From an uncultured Caulobacterales bacterium (GTDB lineage: Bacteria > Pseudomonadota > Alphaproteobacteria > Caulobacterales > Caulobacteraceae), in assembly GCA_903837135.1 (NCBI GenBank), contig CAILTK010000089.1, positions 124,001 through 188,000 of the forward strand: a stretch of 64,000 nucleotides of DNA. The letters are read 5' to 3'. Numbering within the stretch: position 1 is the stretch's first letter; each line of letters begins with the position of its first letter. The translations under genes and the position numbers were made by a program. Shown piece by piece: positions 45,362 to 54,158 of the stretch. The notes below the pieces were generated by a model that did not search any database, was not told the origin of the DNA, and saw only the letters and a program-made list of their open reading frames with translations.

Positions 45362-46282
45362 ATGAGCCTGCTCCAGCTCGGCCTCAGCCTCGACCGCAGC
45401 GGTATCACCGCCGCCGTGCTGGATGCGGAGGGGCGCCAGCATCGGCTCGAGCGGGCGCCGGTCCCCACCGGCTACGCGGCGCTGCTCGCCGCCGTCGCCG
45501 AACTGGCCGACCGGGCCGACCCCACGCGCACCCTGTCGTTCGGGCTGGCCATCCCAGGCTCGATCGCGCCGCTGAGCCGCAGGGTGCGCAACTGCAATCT
45601 CGTTCACCTGAACGGCCATGACCTGCACCCCGATCTCGAGGCGGCGACCGGACGGAAGGTCCGGCTGGGCAACGACGCCGACTGCCTAGCCCTGTCGGAG
45701 GCGCGCGACGGGGCCGGCCGCTTCGGGCGGGTGGTGTTCGGCGTCATCCTGGGCGCCGGCGTCGGCGGCGGGGTGATGATCGACGGGCTGCCGCTGACCG
45801 GCGCGGGCGGATCGGGCGGGGAATGGGGGCACTCGCCGCTGCCCTGGCCCAGGCCCGAGGAGGTCCCCGGACCGCGCTGCTGGTGCGGCCTCGAGGGCTG
45901 CATGGAGCAGTGGGTGTCGATCCCGGCGCTCGAACGGGATCACCACCGTCTGGCCCGGCCGGCGCGCCCCGTGCGGTTGCCGGAGATCGTGCGCCAGGCC
46001 AACGACGGGGCCGCCGCGGCCCGGTCGGCCCTCGAGAACTACGTCAACCGGCTCGGGCGCGGCCTGGCCGCCCTGTGCAACCTGATCGATCCCGAAGTGA
46101 TCGTGCTCGGCGGCGAGGGGGCCGACCTCGGCCTGCTCTACGACCAGCTGCCGGACGCCATCGCCCCCTACGTCATCAGCGACGGCTCGTCCGCGGTCCT
46201 CGTCAAGGCCGCCCACGGGACCGCCTCGATCGCCCGCGGCGCCGCCTGGCTATGGCCGGGCGCGGCGATGGCGCAGGCGTAG
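45362..46282 (+). CDS. ROK-family sugar kinase (fructokinase-like)
   Basis: The 306-residue protein has ROK marks: RLGNDADCLALSEA with the catalytic Asp, GVILGAGVGGGVMIDG, GEWGHSPL, and the zinc motif CWCGLEGCMEQWVS. VIVLGG follows in the C-terminal lobe. The N-terminal ATP-phosphate loop is unusual: GLSLDRSGITAAV replaces the usual DIGGTK. It would phosphorylate a hexose (glucose, mannose or fructose). It ends the GH1-gluP-kinase run and converges on the glk gene. The operon order favours glucose or fructose as substrate. Confidence 0.8.
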   Translation: MSLLQLGLSLDRSGITAAVLDAEGRQHRLERAPVPTGYAALLAAVAELADRADPTRTLSFGLAIPGSIAPLSRRVRNCNLVHLNGHDLHPDLEAATGRKVRLGNDADCLALSEARDGAGRFGRVVFGVILGAGVGGGVMIDGLPLTGAGGSGGEWGHSPLPWPRPEEVPGPRCWCGLEGCMEQWVSIPALERDHHRLARPARPVRLPEIVRQANDGAAAARSALENYVNRLGRGLAALCNLIDPEVIVLGGEGADLGLLYDQLPDAIAPYVISDGSSAVLVKAAHGTASIARGAAWLWPGAAMAQA

Positions 46283-46319
46283 CAGGCCGGATTCCCCCAC
46301 CCGGCGGCCGTTCGGATCC

Positions 46320-47318
46320 TTACGATCCCGCCAGCACGAAGGCCGCGTGCGCGCCGCCGACCAGGGCGGCGTAGGGGTGGGTGATGACGAAGGTGGGGAT
46401 CTCCGCCACATAATCGGAGAAGCGACCCTTGGCTTCGAACGCCTGGCGAAAGCCGCCGCCCTGCAGCCGGTCCAGCAGGGTGGGGGCGATGCCGCCGGAG
46501 ATCTGCACGCCGCCGCGGGCGCCGAAGGTGAGGGCGAAATCACCGGCCGCAGCCCCGAGGATGCGGCAGAACCGGTCGACCGCCGCGCCGGCGAGGGCGT
46601 CGCCGGCACGGGCGCGCTCGGCCACCTCGGGGGGCGTCCGGCACAGGGCCGGGGCGCCGGCGATCTCGGCCAGGGCCTCGTAGAGGTTCAGCATGCCGGG
46701 TCCGGACGCCAGCCGCTCGAGCGAGACATGGCCGAACCGCGCCGTCAGCCGGCGCCAGATCTCGAGTTCGGTCTCGTCCGACGGGGCGAAGTTGGTGTGT
46801 CCGCATTCGCCGACCCAGACCAGCGGCCGGCCGGCCCCGTTGGCGGTGAAGGCGGCGGCGTTGCAGCCGGTGCCGGCGTTGAACACCAGCAGAGGTTCGC
46901 CGACGGCGGCCCGGCGAGCCGGCGAGGGGCCGATCTCCACGAGGTCCGCCGCCGTGAGCAGGGGCGCGGCCCAGGCCAGGGCGGCGAGATCGTTGAGCAG
47001 CAGTACGTGCGGCAGGCCGAGCGCCCTGGCGAAGCGGTCGGCGTTGATGCGCCAGGCGAGGTTGGTCATCTCCACCTCGCCGTCGATCACCGGTCCGGCG
47101 CAGGCGGCGGCGGCGAAATCGAGCTTGCGTCGACCGGCGCGGCCGAGAAACACCTCGGCCGCCGCCTCGATCCCCGGGTAGTCGTGCGCCCTCAGGCCGG
47201 TCGGCTCCTCGAGCCGGACGTCGCCCTCGGCGCCGACCTCCACATAGGCGAAGCGCGCGTTGGTGCCGCCGATGTCGGCGACGAGCCCGACCGTCGGGCC
47301 CGCGCCCTTGCGGGCCAT
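46320..47318 (-). CDS. glk: glucokinase
   Basis: The ATG at 47318 gives 332 residues; the 979-residue track ORF is an out-of-frame fusion with edd. LVADIGGTNARFAYV is the ATP-binding phosphate loop, LLNDLAALAWAA has the catalytic Asp, NAGTGCNAAAFTANG and GECGHTNFAPSDE follow, and GGVQISGGIAPTLLDRL lies near the end. It makes glucose-6-phosphate from ATP and glucose. It starts 8 bp after the edd stop, so edd-glk form one operon for Entner-Doudoroff use of glucose. Confidence 0.92.
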   Translation of the reverse strand: MARKGAGPTVGLVADIGGTNARFAYVEVGAEGDVRLEEPTGLRAHDYPGIEAAAEVFLGRAGRRKLDFAAAACAGPVIDGEVEMTNLAWRINADRFARALGLPHVLLLNDLAALAWAAPLLTAADLVEIGPSPARRAAVGEPLLVFNAGTGCNAAAFTANGAGRPLVWVGECGHTNFAPSDETELEIWRRLTARFGHVSLERLASGPGMLNLYEALAEIAGAPALCRTPPEVAERARAGDALAGAAVDRFCRILGAAAGDFALTFGARGGVQISGGIAPTLLDRLQGGGFRQAFEAKGRFSDYVAEIPTFVITHPYAALVGGAHAAFVLAGS

Positions 47319-47326
47319 CGACGCGT

Positions 47327-49144
47327 TCAGAACAGCACGCTGGCGCCGGCGTCGGCGCGGCTGACCGCGGCGCGCATGTGGCCGAACAGCTCGCGGCCGA
47401 AGCCTTCCTGGCTCTGCACGAACACCGCCGGCGGGCGCGCCATCAGCACGGAGGGGTCGACCCTGACGTCGAGCGCGCCGGCGTCGGCGTCGAAACGGAT
47501 GACGTCGCCGGTGCGCAGCCGCGCCAGCATGCCGCCGTCGGCGGCCTCGGGCGTCACGTGCAGGGCCGCCGGGACCTTGCCCGACGCACCCGACATCCGT
47601 CCGTCGGTGACCAGCGCCACCTTGTAGCCGCGGTCCATCAGCACCCCGAGCGAGGGGCTGAGGTTGTGCAGTTCGGGCATGCCGTTGGCGCGCGGCCCCT
47701 GGAAGCGGACCACGGCGACGAGGTCGCGGTCGAGCTCGCCGCGCTGGAAGGCGTCGGCCAGCGTCTCCTGGTCGTCGAACACCACCGCCGGCGCTTCGAT
47801 CACCCGGTGGCCCGGCTTGACGGCGGAGATCTTCGAGACCGCCCGCCCGAGGTTGCCGGTCATCAGCCGGATGCCGCCCTGGGAGTCGAACGGGTCCTCC
47901 ACCGGGCGCAGGATGTCCCGCGACAGCGGGGCCGCCGCGCCCTTGCGCCAGGCCAGGACGCCGTCCTGCAGGCAAGGCTCCTCGGTATAACGGTGGAGGC
48001 CGGGCCCGGCGACGGTGGCCACGTCCTGGTGCGCGAGGCCCGCCCGGAGCAGTTCGCCGATGACGAAGGCCATGCCGCCGGCGGCCTGGAAGGCGTTCAC
48101 GTCCTCGCTCCCGTTGGGATAGACCCGGGCGATCAGCGGCGTGACCGACGACAACCGGTCGAAATCGTCCCAGGTGAAGATCACCCCGGCCGCCCGCGCC
48201 ATGGCCAAAAGGTGCAGGGTGTGGTTGGTCGAGCCGCCGGTGGCCAGCAGGCCTGCCGCGGCGTTGATGATCGCCCGTTCGTCGACCACCCGCGCCATCG
48301 GCGTGGCGTGCTGCTTGCCTGCGGTCAGCGTGATCAGCTGGGTCGCCGCCGCCCGGGTCAGGGCGTCGCGCAGCGGCGTGTACGGATGGACGAAGGCCGC
48401 GCCCGGCAGGTGCAGGCCCATCATCTCCATCATCATCTGGTTGGAGTTGGCGGTGCCGTAGAAGGTGCAGGTGCCCGGCCCGTGGTAGGAGGCCATCTCG
48501 CTCTGCAAGAGTTCGTCGCGCCCGACCTTGCCCTCGGCGTAGAGGGCGCGCACGCGGGCCTTGTCGGCGTTGGAGGCGCCCGAGATCATCGGTCCGGCGG
48601 GCACGAAGATGGTCGGCAGATGGCCGAAGCTCAGCGCGCCGATCACGAGGCCCGGCACGATCTTGTCGCACACGCCGAGCATCAGGGCGCCGTCGAAGGC
48701 GTCGTGGGTCAGAGCGATCGCCGTCGCCATGGCGATCACGTCGCGCGAGAACAGCGACAGCTCCATGCCCGGGCGTCCCTGGGTGACGCCGTCGCACATG
48801 GCGGGCACGCCGCCGGCCACCTGGGCGGTGGCGCCGGCCTCGCGCGCCGCGTCCTTGATCAGGGTCGGGAAGCCCTCGAACGGCTGATGCGCCGACAGCA
48901 TGTCGTTGTAGGCGGTGACGATGCCGAGGTTGACGGTGGCCGGATCGAGGGCGCGCAGCTTGTCGGCCGCCGGGGCCCCGGCGAAGGCGTGGGCGAAGTT
49001 GGCGCACGACAGCTTGCCGCGCGGGCGCCCGCCCCGGGACGCGGCCTCGCACCGCTCGAGATAGGCCGCGCGGCTGTCGCGCGATCGTTCGACGACGGCG
49101 GCGGTGACCTCGGCCACCACGGGATGAACGCTGGCGTTCGCCAT
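47327..49144 (-). CDS. edd: 6-phosphogluconate dehydratase
   Basis: The 605-residue protein is a full-length Edd of the IlvD/Edd family. Cys ligands for the iron-sulfur cluster are visible in [23 protein letters not shown] and [24 protein letters not shown] and [19 protein letters not shown] are further marks. It makes 2-keto-3-deoxy-6-phosphogluconate, the committed Entner-Doudoroff step. zwf, pgl and eda are not in view. A perfect LacI-type palindrome lies 120 bp upstream. Confidence 0.95.
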   Translation of the reverse strand: MANASVHPVVAEVTAAVVERSRDSRAAYLERCEAASRGGRPRGKLSCANFAHAFAGAPAADKLRALDPATVNLGIVTAYNDMLSAHQPFEGFPTLIKDAAREAGATAQVAGGVPAMCDGVTQGRPGMELSLFSRDVIAMATAIALTHDAFDGALMLGVCDKIVPGLVIGALSFGHLPTIFVPAGPMISGASNADKARVRALYAEGKVGRDELLQSEMASYHGPGTCTFYGTANSNQMMMEMMGLHLPGAAFVHPYTPLRDALTRAAATQLITLTAGKQHATPMARVVDERAIINAAAGLLATGGSTNHTLHLLAMARAAGVIFTWDDFDRLSSVTPLIARVYPNGSEDVNAFQAAGGMAFVIGELLRAGLAHQDVATVAGPGLHRYTEEPCLQDGVLAWRKGAAAPLSRDILRPVEDPFDSQGGIRLMTGNLGRAVSKISAVKPGHRVIEAPAVVFDDQETLADAFQRGELDRDLVAVVRFQGPRANGMPELHNLSPSLGVLMDRGYKVALVTDGRMSGASGKVPAALHVTPEAADGGMLARLRTGDVIRFDADAGALDVRVDPSVLMARPPAVFVQSQEGFGRELFGHMRAAVSRADAGASVLF

Positions 49145-49263
49145 CAGGATCGCGCCTCCGGCGCCGGAACAGGATCTTCAGCCGCTCGCGTCTGGCCGCT
49201 GGCCGACGCTTTGGCAAGCCCGCCGCGCAAGCGAGCCCGGCGCCGCACCGTCCCATCATGAAC

Positions 49264-49277
49264 TGACAGCGCTGTCA
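49264..49277. promoter_or_regulatory. LacI-type operator O3 upstream of edd-glk
   Basis: TGACAGCGCTGTCA is a perfect 14-bp palindrome with the same core as O1 and O2 in the TonB-receptor/GH1 gap. It probably puts edd-glk under the same regulator. The rest of the 409-bp gap to the next gene is mostly intergenic repeat. Confidence 0.7.
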
Positions 49278-49326
49278 ATAATGCCGCGTCGCGAGATGGC
49301 GCAAACCTTGTGCGCGACGTTTCTCT

Positions 49327-49456
49327 CCTTCCCCGCCCGGGCGGGGAAGGTGGCCGCGAAGCGGACGGAAGGGGTAGGGGAGACTCTGCGATGTCAGCAA
49401 TGGTTGCCCCCTCCCGCGCGCTTCGCGCTGCGACCTCCCCCGGTTCCCGGGGGAGG
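49327..49456. repeat. GC-rich intergenic repeat with two palindromes
   Basis: Positions 49327-49350 form a perfect 24-bp palindrome centered on CCCGGG. Positions 49434-49456 form a second hairpin with arms CCTCCCCCGG and CCGGGGGAGG around three bases. Between them are smaller CGCGCTTCGCGC-like stems. This mix resembles the GC-rich intergenic repeat common in Caulobacterales and explains the false N-terminal extension of the ORF at 49281. Confidence 0.55.
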
Positions 49457-49553
49457 AGTTCAGGTCTCCTCTATCCACGCTTCCGGCGCCGCCGGTTCGA
49501 GGTCTATGCTGGCGCCAAAGCCGGCGCCAAAGCCCGGCGACCCGGAGGACGGC

Positions 49554-50402
49554 ATGGCCCAGGCGACGAACGGATCGGTGCAGATCGAATACGAGAGCTT
49601 TGGCGACGACCAGCCGCAGACCGTGCTGCTGGTCAACGGCCTGGGGTCGCAGATGACCCGCTGGCCGATTCCGTTTTGCGAGTTGCTGGTCGCCCGCGGC
49701 TACCGCGCCCTGCGCTATGACAATCGCGACGTCGGCCTTTCAAGCTGGCTCGATGGCCAAGCCTACACCGTGTCGGACATGGCGCGGGACGGGATCGCCG
49801 TGCTCGACGCCGCGGGGGTGAGCAAGGCCCACGTCGCCGGCGTCTCGATGGGCGGGATGATCGTGCAGAAGCTGGCGATCGAACATCCGGACCGCGTGTT
49901 GTCGATGACCTCGATCATGTCGGCGACGGGCGCGCCCGGAAGCCTCGACTCCACGCCCGAGGCGGCGGCGGTGCTGAACGTCGCGCCGCCCGACCCCCGG
50001 GACGATTTCGAGGCCTTCGTGGCGCACGGGATCCGGAACGCCCGGACCATCGGCAGCCCCGGCTATCCGTGGAGCGAGGACGCCTTGCGCGAGCGGACGA
50101 TCGCCGAGTACGCACGCGCCTTCAACCCGGCCGGCGTGGCCCGCCAGCGCGCGGCCCTCATGGCCGACGGCGACCGCACCGCCGAGCTCGCAAAGCTGAC
50201 CATCCCGGTCGTCGTCCTGCACGGAGCCCAGGATCCGCTGATCAAGCCCAAGGGCGGGGAGATGACCGCCGCCGCCATCCCCGGCGCGGAGCTGCGCATG
50301 ATCGAGGGCATGGGCCACGACCTGCCGCCCGCCCTCTATGCGGTGTTCATCGACGCCATCGTCGCCGCGGCCGAGCGGGCGAAGGCGAGGGCGGACGGAT
50401 AG
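49554..50402 (+). CDS. alpha/beta hydrolase
   Basis: From ATG 49554 (GGAGGA upstream) the 282-residue protein has LLVNGLGSQMTRW (oxyanion), YDNRDVGLS, the nucleophile Ser in VAGVSMGGMIVQ, Asp in HGAQDPLIK and His in EGMGHDLP. It belongs to the broad esterase/epoxide hydrolase group often listed with 3-oxoadipate enol-lactonases. There is no signal peptide. The substrate is unknown and the neighbours give no hint. The earlier track start at 49281 runs through an intergenic repeat. Confidence 0.85.
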   Translation: MAQATNGSVQIEYESFGDDQPQTVLLVNGLGSQMTRWPIPFCELLVARGYRALRYDNRDVGLSSWLDGQAYTVSDMARDGIAVLDAAGVSKAHVAGVSMGGMIVQKLAIEHPDRVLSMTSIMSATGAPGSLDSTPEAAAVLNVAPPDPRDDFEAFVAHGIRNARTIGSPGYPWSEDALRERTIAEYARAFNPAGVARQRAALMADGDRTAELAKLTIPVVVLHGAQDPLIKPKGGEMTAAAIPGAELRMIEGMGHDLPPALYAVFIDAIVAAAERAKARADG

Positions 50403-50564
50403 GAAGGAGCGTCGTGCGTCGCCGGGGACATCGTCGACCGAGGTCGCCCGCGAGGAAGCCGGGCTTTCGGCTATTACGCTAGTGAGCTAACCTTCCGCCC
50501 TGTCGCCGTCCGATCCATCTCCGCAGGGCGTCACCACCGGGCAGGCCGGCCCCGACCGCATCGC

Positions 50565-51170
50565 TCAGGCCGCGGCCTTGTACAGGGTCATGCGCACGAG
50601 GGCGGACAGGCTTTCCGCCTCCATCTTCGCCATCACGTTGGCGCGGTAGATCTCCACGGTCCGGAAGCTGATCTCGAGCTTGTTGGCGATCTCCTTGTTG
50701 GAGAAGCCGTCGACGATGAAGCCCAACACCTGGCTTTCCCGTTGCGTAAGGGTTTCGCGGCGGCGTTCGACGGCCGCCAGCCGGCTGGCGGCGGCGTGCC
50801 GCGTCTGTTCGGTCGCCAACGCCTGGCCCACCGCCCGCAGAATGGTTTCGCTGTCGAACGGCTTTTCGATGAAGTCGACCACGCCGGCCTTCATCGCCTG
50901 CAGGGCCAGGGGCACGTCGGCATGCCCCGTGGTGAGGATCATCGGCATGATGCAGCCCGCCTCGTTCAGCGACTCCACCAGCGCCATCCCGTTCATCATC
51001 GGCATCTGGGCGTCGAGGACGATGCAGCCGCGCTGCTCCTTGTGCAGCTGATCCAGGAAGCTGCGCGCGGAATCGAACGCCCGGCTGGTCAGGCCTTCGG
51101 TCCGCATCAGAAAGGTCAGCGAGTCGCGCGCCGCGTAGTCGTCATCGACGACAAAAACTGTCTGCTGCAT
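50565..51170 (-). CDS. FixJ-family two-component response regulator
   Basis: The 201-residue protein has a receiver domain (VFVVDDDYAARDSL, phospho-acceptor in IVLDAQMPMMNG, LTTGHADV, FIEKPFD) and a LuxR-type HTH (LTQRESQVLGFIVDGFSNKE, ISFRTVEIYRANVM). This layout is FixJ. No FixL-like kinase is adjacent. It is divergent from the PAS-Crp gene across 656 bp, a FixJ-to-FixK-like arrangement that suggests control of the Crp protein; that is inference. Confidence 0.9.
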   Translation of the reverse strand: MQQTVFVVDDDYAARDSLTFLMRTEGLTSRAFDSARSFLDQLHKEQRGCIVLDAQMPMMNGMALVESLNEAGCIMPMILTTGHADVPLALQAMKAGVVDFIEKPFDSETILRAVGQALATEQTRHAAASRLAAVERRRETLTQRESQVLGFIVDGFSNKEIANKLEISFRTVEIYRANVMAKMEAESLSALVRMTLYKAAA

Positions 51171-51826
51171 TCGAATATCTCAGCCTCGCCCATAGCCATT
51201 GGTTGAGCGAGGGTTTCACTGCTCGTCTGAATTGTCTGTCGTCCGTCCGACAAAGAGGCGAGATGTCGCAGTATAGCTAACGCGCTTTCCAGACCGATTT
51301 GCGAGCGGAATAAGGGTTTGTGCGTATTGGCAATTTTTTATTCCGATAAGCATTGTGAACACTCTGTCGCCGTGCCCTGATTCAAGACCTGAATACGTAT
51401 CAGCTCGGATCGCTATGTTAAGCACTTGGGCATGGCAGTTGTGAAATATAGACCGTGTCGGCCGTGGGGCGCCGTGAGGTCTCGGCGGCATTCGCGGCGG
51501 TGACGCCGAGGCGGGGACGCTATCGAGGCGATTGAAGATATCGACGTTACTGCCACGGTCGGTGAGATCGCGTTGATTTGCCGGCGGTGAGAACTGTGCG
51601 AAGGGGCCCGGAGTCGGAGGCGACTTGCGGACCACGCTGACACTACCGGTCCGGGTGACGATCTTGTTCCTCCGGCGGCCCGGTCGAGGATTGCGTCGGG
51701 ATGTCGGCGGACGTGACGTCGCGGCATTTGGACGCTGACGACGCGGATGGCGGCGATCGCCGCCGCTCAGGGTGACAAACGGCGGACCGATTGCGATCGG
51801 GTCTCAAGCGAGCCCCGGTCTCCGCC
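51171..51826. other. 656-bp gene-free region between fixJ-like and PAS-Crp genes
   Basis: I see no convincing gene here. Composition is less GC-rich than the surroundings around 51240-51440. CGGAATAA at 51306 and TTATTCCG at 51338 form an 8-bp inverted repeat around a T-rich loop. The 139-residue track ORF at 51216..51635 has no recognisable content. The length and AT-rich stretch suggest divergent promoters or a small RNA, but no known family is visible. Confidence 0.4.
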
Positions 51827-53134
51827 ATGTTCGGGTTCAATCTGGCCGACGGAGATCACGCCCTGCACCCTGCGCCCGATTTTCAGGCCCTGTTCATGGC
51901 GATGCCTGGACCCGCCATGGTGTTGGGGCGGGACCTGACCATCCTCAGCGCCAATGACGCTTATATCGGCGTCACCGGACTGCGCCGGGACCAGCTCGAG
52001 GGTCGCTTTGTCTTCGACGTCTTCCAGGACGATCCGAACGACCCCGACGCCCGGGCCGTCGAGGTCTCCACCGCTTCGCTGCGTCGGGTCATCCAGCAGG
52101 GACGTGCGGACACGATGGCGGTGCAACGCCATGACGTCATGATCGTCGTCGATGCGGACGGCGAGCGGCGCGCGGGCCAGGTCGAAGAACGCTACTGGCG
52201 CCCGGTGAATATCCCCATCTTCGATTCCGGCGGCGAGGTCGGCTGGATTCTCCACACCGTGGAGGACGTCACCGACCTGCATCGCATGCGACGAAGGATA
52301 AGCGTCAAGACTACCTTCACGCCGCGTCGTCGCCACATCATCCGTCAGTTGCGCGACGCGAGTCCCGTGTTGCGCGGGTTGGACGACCCGGTGTTCGAGC
52401 TGATCGCCGAACACTTGACGCCCCTGGCGCTGCGGGAGGGCCAGGTGCTGATCGGGGCGTTCGAGCCGGTCGAGGCGGTGTACTTCCTGCTCCGGGGCGT
52501 GGTCTCCGTCAGCCGCGAGTTGGAGGACGGGACCTCGACCGGCGTGGCGGTGATGGGGCCGAACGGCATGGCCGGGGAATCCGTGCTGGTGGGGCCCGAG
52601 TCGCCGGCCACCGAAACCAGGGTGCAGGTCGCCGGATTCGCGCTGAGGCTGGACGCCGACATTCTCAACATCCTGATGGCGGGAAGCCCATCCCTCAGGG
52701 CGGCGCTGTCGCGCCAGGCTCTTCCGGCGCTGCTGGCCACCTCCCTCATCACCGCGGCCTGCAACGCGCGCCACACCATGGATCAGCGCCTCGCCCGCCT
52801 GCTGCTCTCCGCCCATGCGTGGGCGGCGTCGATGGAGTTGCCGATCCGGCAGGATTCGATCGCGATGATGATCGGCGTGCGGCGAACCGGGGTGTCGGAA
52901 GCCCTGGCGCGGATGAGTGGCGCGGGCGTGCTGAGAACCGGGCGTAACCGCATTCGGATCGACAATCTGCCCCGGCTCGAACAGCTGTCGTGTGATTGCT
53001 ATCGCGACCTGAATGTCGAATTCGCCAGGATCGGCGTGACCGCGCCGCGGGCGCGGGAGGTCGACGCGGCGGAGCTCGATGTCCTTTGCACCGAATTCCT
53101 CAAGGAGCTCGGCGCAGCGCCCCGACGAGCCTGA
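51827..53134 (+). CDS. PAS domain fused to Crp/Fnr-family regulator
   Basis: The 435-residue protein has an N-terminal PAS fold (FQALFMAMPGPAMVLGRDLTILSANDAYIGVTG in parts: AMPGPAMVLG, SANDAYIGVTG), roughly residues 10-150. A cyclic-nucleotide-binding-like domain follows (LREGQVLIGAFEPVEAVYFLLRG region) and then a Crp HTH with IRQDSIAMMIGVRRTGVSEAL. There is no Cys-rich Fnr cluster at the N-terminus. It may link a PAS-sensed cue to Crp-type transcription control. ATG at 51827 is chosen over TTG 51791, though neither has a strong ribosome-binding site. Confidence 0.8.
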   Translation: MFGFNLADGDHALHPAPDFQALFMAMPGPAMVLGRDLTILSANDAYIGVTGLRRDQLEGRFVFDVFQDDPNDPDARAVEVSTASLRRVIQQGRADTMAVQRHDVMIVVDADGERRAGQVEERYWRPVNIPIFDSGGEVGWILHTVEDVTDLHRMRRRISVKTTFTPRRRHIIRQLRDASPVLRGLDDPVFELIAEHLTPLALREGQVLIGAFEPVEAVYFLLRGVVSVSRELEDGTSTGVAVMGPNGMAGESVLVGPESPATETRVQVAGFALRLDADILNILMAGSPSLRAALSRQALPALLATSLITAACNARHTMDQRLARLLLSAHAWAASMELPIRQDSIAMMIGVRRTGVSEALARMSGAGVLRTGRNRIRIDNLPRLEQLSCDCYRDLNVEFARIGVTAPRAREVDAAELDVLCTEFLKELGAAPRRA

Positions 53135-53381
53135 CCGAGCGCCGGCCCAACGGGCGACGGCGCGAGGTGTTTTTCACACCGCGGCCGCCGCAAGTTCCGA
53201 CATCGGAATGACGAACACCCGTTTTGAGCGCCATGTCCAAGCGTCGCCGCGAGGCCCTCTTCCGTTGAAGGATTGATATGGATCAGCGATCCATCTCTGC
53301 GCAGACCCCCGGCCGCCTCATGCGGCTGTGCGCGTCGGCGCGGGGATCCGGCGTGGCTCCCTGCGCGCCGGGCGTGACGCC

Positions 53382-53642
53382 GTGACGCCCACAAGCCCCG
53401 AAGACGCCCTGGCGGGCGGCCGCGGACGATCGCGTAATCGCCTCCCTGTTGAGAGCCCGTCGAACGACGTCGCGCCGCGGGGAATTCTGGACCTGCTCAC
53501 GGGCGAACGGCTCGCCACCCAGAAGGCGCTGTCGGCCCTCGTCGTCGCCGCCCATGCTCCCGACAGTCTCAACCGGATCCGCGGCCTCCGTACCCGCCTG
53601 ACCGATCTGGACCGCACGATCGAACTGGTTGGACGCCGTTGA
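53382..53642 (+). CDS. small hypothetical protein
   Basis: The GTG at 53382 gives an 86-residue protein. Its C-terminal half (LDLLTGERLATQKALSALVV, then LRTRLTDLDRTIELVGR) looks like a regular amphipathic helix pair and is more protein-like than the Arg-rich N-terminus of the longer track ORF at 53328. I recognise no family. The function and even the start are uncertain. Confidence 0.4.
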   Translation: MTPTSPEDALAGGRGRSRNRLPVESPSNDVAPRGILDLLTGERLATQKALSALVVAAHAPDSLNRIRGLRTRLTDLDRTIELVGRR

Positions 53643-53770
53643 GACGGGCCGCGTGAGGCGCGACCGGTAAGCGGGGCCATCGCCGGGCTTTCACCGCCCG
53701 CGGTGAATTTGTTCAGGATCAAGGTCCGCCGGTCGCCGTCCGCTAGGGTGAACGTGCCGGAGGACGAGCC

Positions 53771-53974
53771 ATGACGACCTACCGAATCCGACTGGAGACC
53801 GCCGACGGGCGGCCTTGCAAAGAGCGGCTGATCGAGTGCGAGAATGACGACCAGGCCATCGATTGCGTCGGTGAATGGGACGATCCCCTCGCCATGACGA
53901 TCTGGCAGGCGGATCGATGTGTGGCGCGCGTGCCGGCGGTCGTCGCCGATCCCTTGGAGCAGACGCGGACGTGA
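53771..53974 (+). CDS. small hypothetical protein
   Basis: The 67-residue protein (MTTYRIRLETADG, then ENDDQAIDCVGEWDDPLAMT) has a clear GGAGGACGA ribosome-binding site before its ATG. Its acidic, ordered-looking sequence, unlike random GC-rich frames, suggests a real gene. I recognise no family; the size recalls small proteins found near two-component genes in Caulobacterales, but that is a guess. It lies between the PAS-Crp gene and the HWE kinase. Confidence 0.65.
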   Translation: MTTYRIRLETADGRPCKERLIECENDDQAIDCVGEWDDPLAMTIWQADRCVARVPAVVADPLEQTRT

Positions 53975-54016
53975 GCGGGGTAAACCGCCCCTCAGGGCCA
54001 TCTCGCAGGACGGCGA

Positions 54017-54067
54017 GCGCGGCCGCCCGCAGGCTCCGTCGGGCGCGGCCGCCCGCAGGCTCCGTCG
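54017..54067. repeat. 26-bp tandem direct repeat
   Basis: The unit GCGCGGCCGCCCGCAGGCTC CGTCG occurs twice with a 26-bp period in the 184-bp gap between the small ORF at 53771 and the HWE kinase end. It is probably a replication-slippage product; no coding content is seen. Confidence 0.6.
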
Positions 54068-54158
54068 TCGCATAAATTGAGGTCGAGCGCCCATCAGGAC
54101 GGCCAGGGCGACCCGGACCCGTCGTCCGCTCCGCCGTCGGCGCGGCCGTGGCGAGGCT

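Noticed and set aside
46320-49259. 979-residue ORF joining edd and glk regions
   Set aside because: Only its C-terminal part is glk; the rest is out of frame over edd. A true fusion is not supported because edd is intact in another frame and ends before the glk start.
51216-51635. 139-residue minus-strand ORF
   Set aside because: Sequence is low in structure, has no motif or ribosome-binding site, and overlaps another equally long frame (51413..51727). I treat the region as non-coding.
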